Shown here piece by piece: positions 63,694-64,000 of a DNA stretch of 64,000 nucleotides. The stretch comes from Ichthyophis bannanicus. Taxonomy: Eukaryota; Chordata; Amphibia; Gymnophiona; Ichthyophiidae. The position numbers were made by a program, and so were the translations under genes. Each line of letters opens with the position of its first letter. Within the stretch, counting starts at the first letter, position 1. Under the pieces are notes generated by a model. It did no database searches, had not been told where the DNA came from, and saw only the letters and a program-made list of their open reading frames with translations. The DNA lies in the NCBI GenBank assembly GCA_033557465.1, contig CM066033.1:910062808-910126807 (forward strand), written 5' to 3'.

Positions 63694-64000
63694 GGGGTAT
63701 GTTTACTAAAACATCTTAACGTGCGCCCGGAGATAGTGTGCAGGCTGCCATTAAAGGAGTGGGCGTGTCGGTCTTAAAGTAGCAAAATGGGATTATTGCG
63801 CGATAACGTGCGCTGCGCACATTATCGGGCGAGATGCCGCTAAGCACGTTAACGCGCGATAATCTTAAGTAGGCGCGCAGACATACAAACACAGAAATAG
63901 AGGTGTAGCACAATGGTTAATACACTGATGGTACGGGGATCATGGGTTTGATCCCCCAGTATACCTAATCCATAAGGCTATACAGGGCTAGGCCACAGTC
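63694..64000 (-). mobile_element. H8: right end of an H1/H6-type element, reverse orientation, runs off the window
   Basis: GGGGTATGTTTACTAAAAC, then CTTAACGTGC and GCCATTAAAGGAGTGGGCG, matching the inverse of the H6 right end. A type 2 tRNA-like module lies at 63906-63955 (TAGCACAATGG, GGTTTGATCCC). The base triplet before GGGG is AAA; the partner flank is outside the window. Confidence 0.85.

Noticed and set aside
1..64000. CRISPR arrays, bacterial operons, promoters and terminators
   Set aside because: The sequence is clearly eukaryotic repeat DNA; tandem arrays present are palindromic satellite-like units without spacer structure.

Overview
This window looks like non-coding, transposon-packed DNA from a large vertebrate genome. 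The evidence is the mix of CR1-, L2-, L1- and RTE/BovB-type LINEs, tRNA-derived SINEs, a Penelope-like element, and piggyBac, CMC, hAT and Harbinger-like DNA transposons. I see no host exon, no host gene and no structural RNA gene. The repeat spectrum suggests an amphibian, possibly a caecilian; that is inference and a repeat-library search would decide it.

Layout. 0-5.4 kb: a CR1 fragment, a reverse-strand RTE/BovB-like LINE interrupted by another LINE tail, and an L1-type ORF1 relic. 5.4-9.2 kb: a CR1 copy split by a complete piggyBac transposon with an intact 607-residue transposase, perfect 13-bp terminal inverted repeats (TIRs) and TTAA flanks. 9.2-16.4 kb: mostly ancient sequence, holding a Penelope-like element with inverted arms and a 16-bp target-site duplication (TSD), a second foldback element with a 14-bp TSD, a SINE, and a GC-rich palindromic block.

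16.46-33.29 kb is one four-level nest. A CR1 copy (family A) is split by a second, nearly full-length CR1 (family B, with a 5' repeat, ORF1 and ORF2). Family B is in turn split by a CMC/Chapaev-like DNA transposon with an intact transposase, an L2-like LINE with a 951-codon open frame, and a 4.76-kb non-autonomous element (H1). H1 itself carries an older hAT-type MITE.

33-64 kb is dominated by eight copies or fragments of the H family (about 23 kb of the window in total). These are very large non-autonomous DNA elements starting GGGGTATGTTTACTAAA (or GGGGCATG...) and flanked by 3-bp A/T-only duplications. They have no convincing coding capacity. They do carry several tRNA-like A-box/B-box modules, arrays of palindromic CCTTATAAGG-type units, and subterminal CpG-rich palindromes that differ strongly between copies. 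Between them lie hAT MITEs (one a 546-bp near-perfect palindrome with an 8-bp TSD), a degenerate hAT transposase, an L2-like LINE and a CORE-type SINE.

The three open transposon reading frames (piggyBac, CMC-like, L2-like) imply recent insertion. The H family is the least familiar component and the best candidate for something undescribed.
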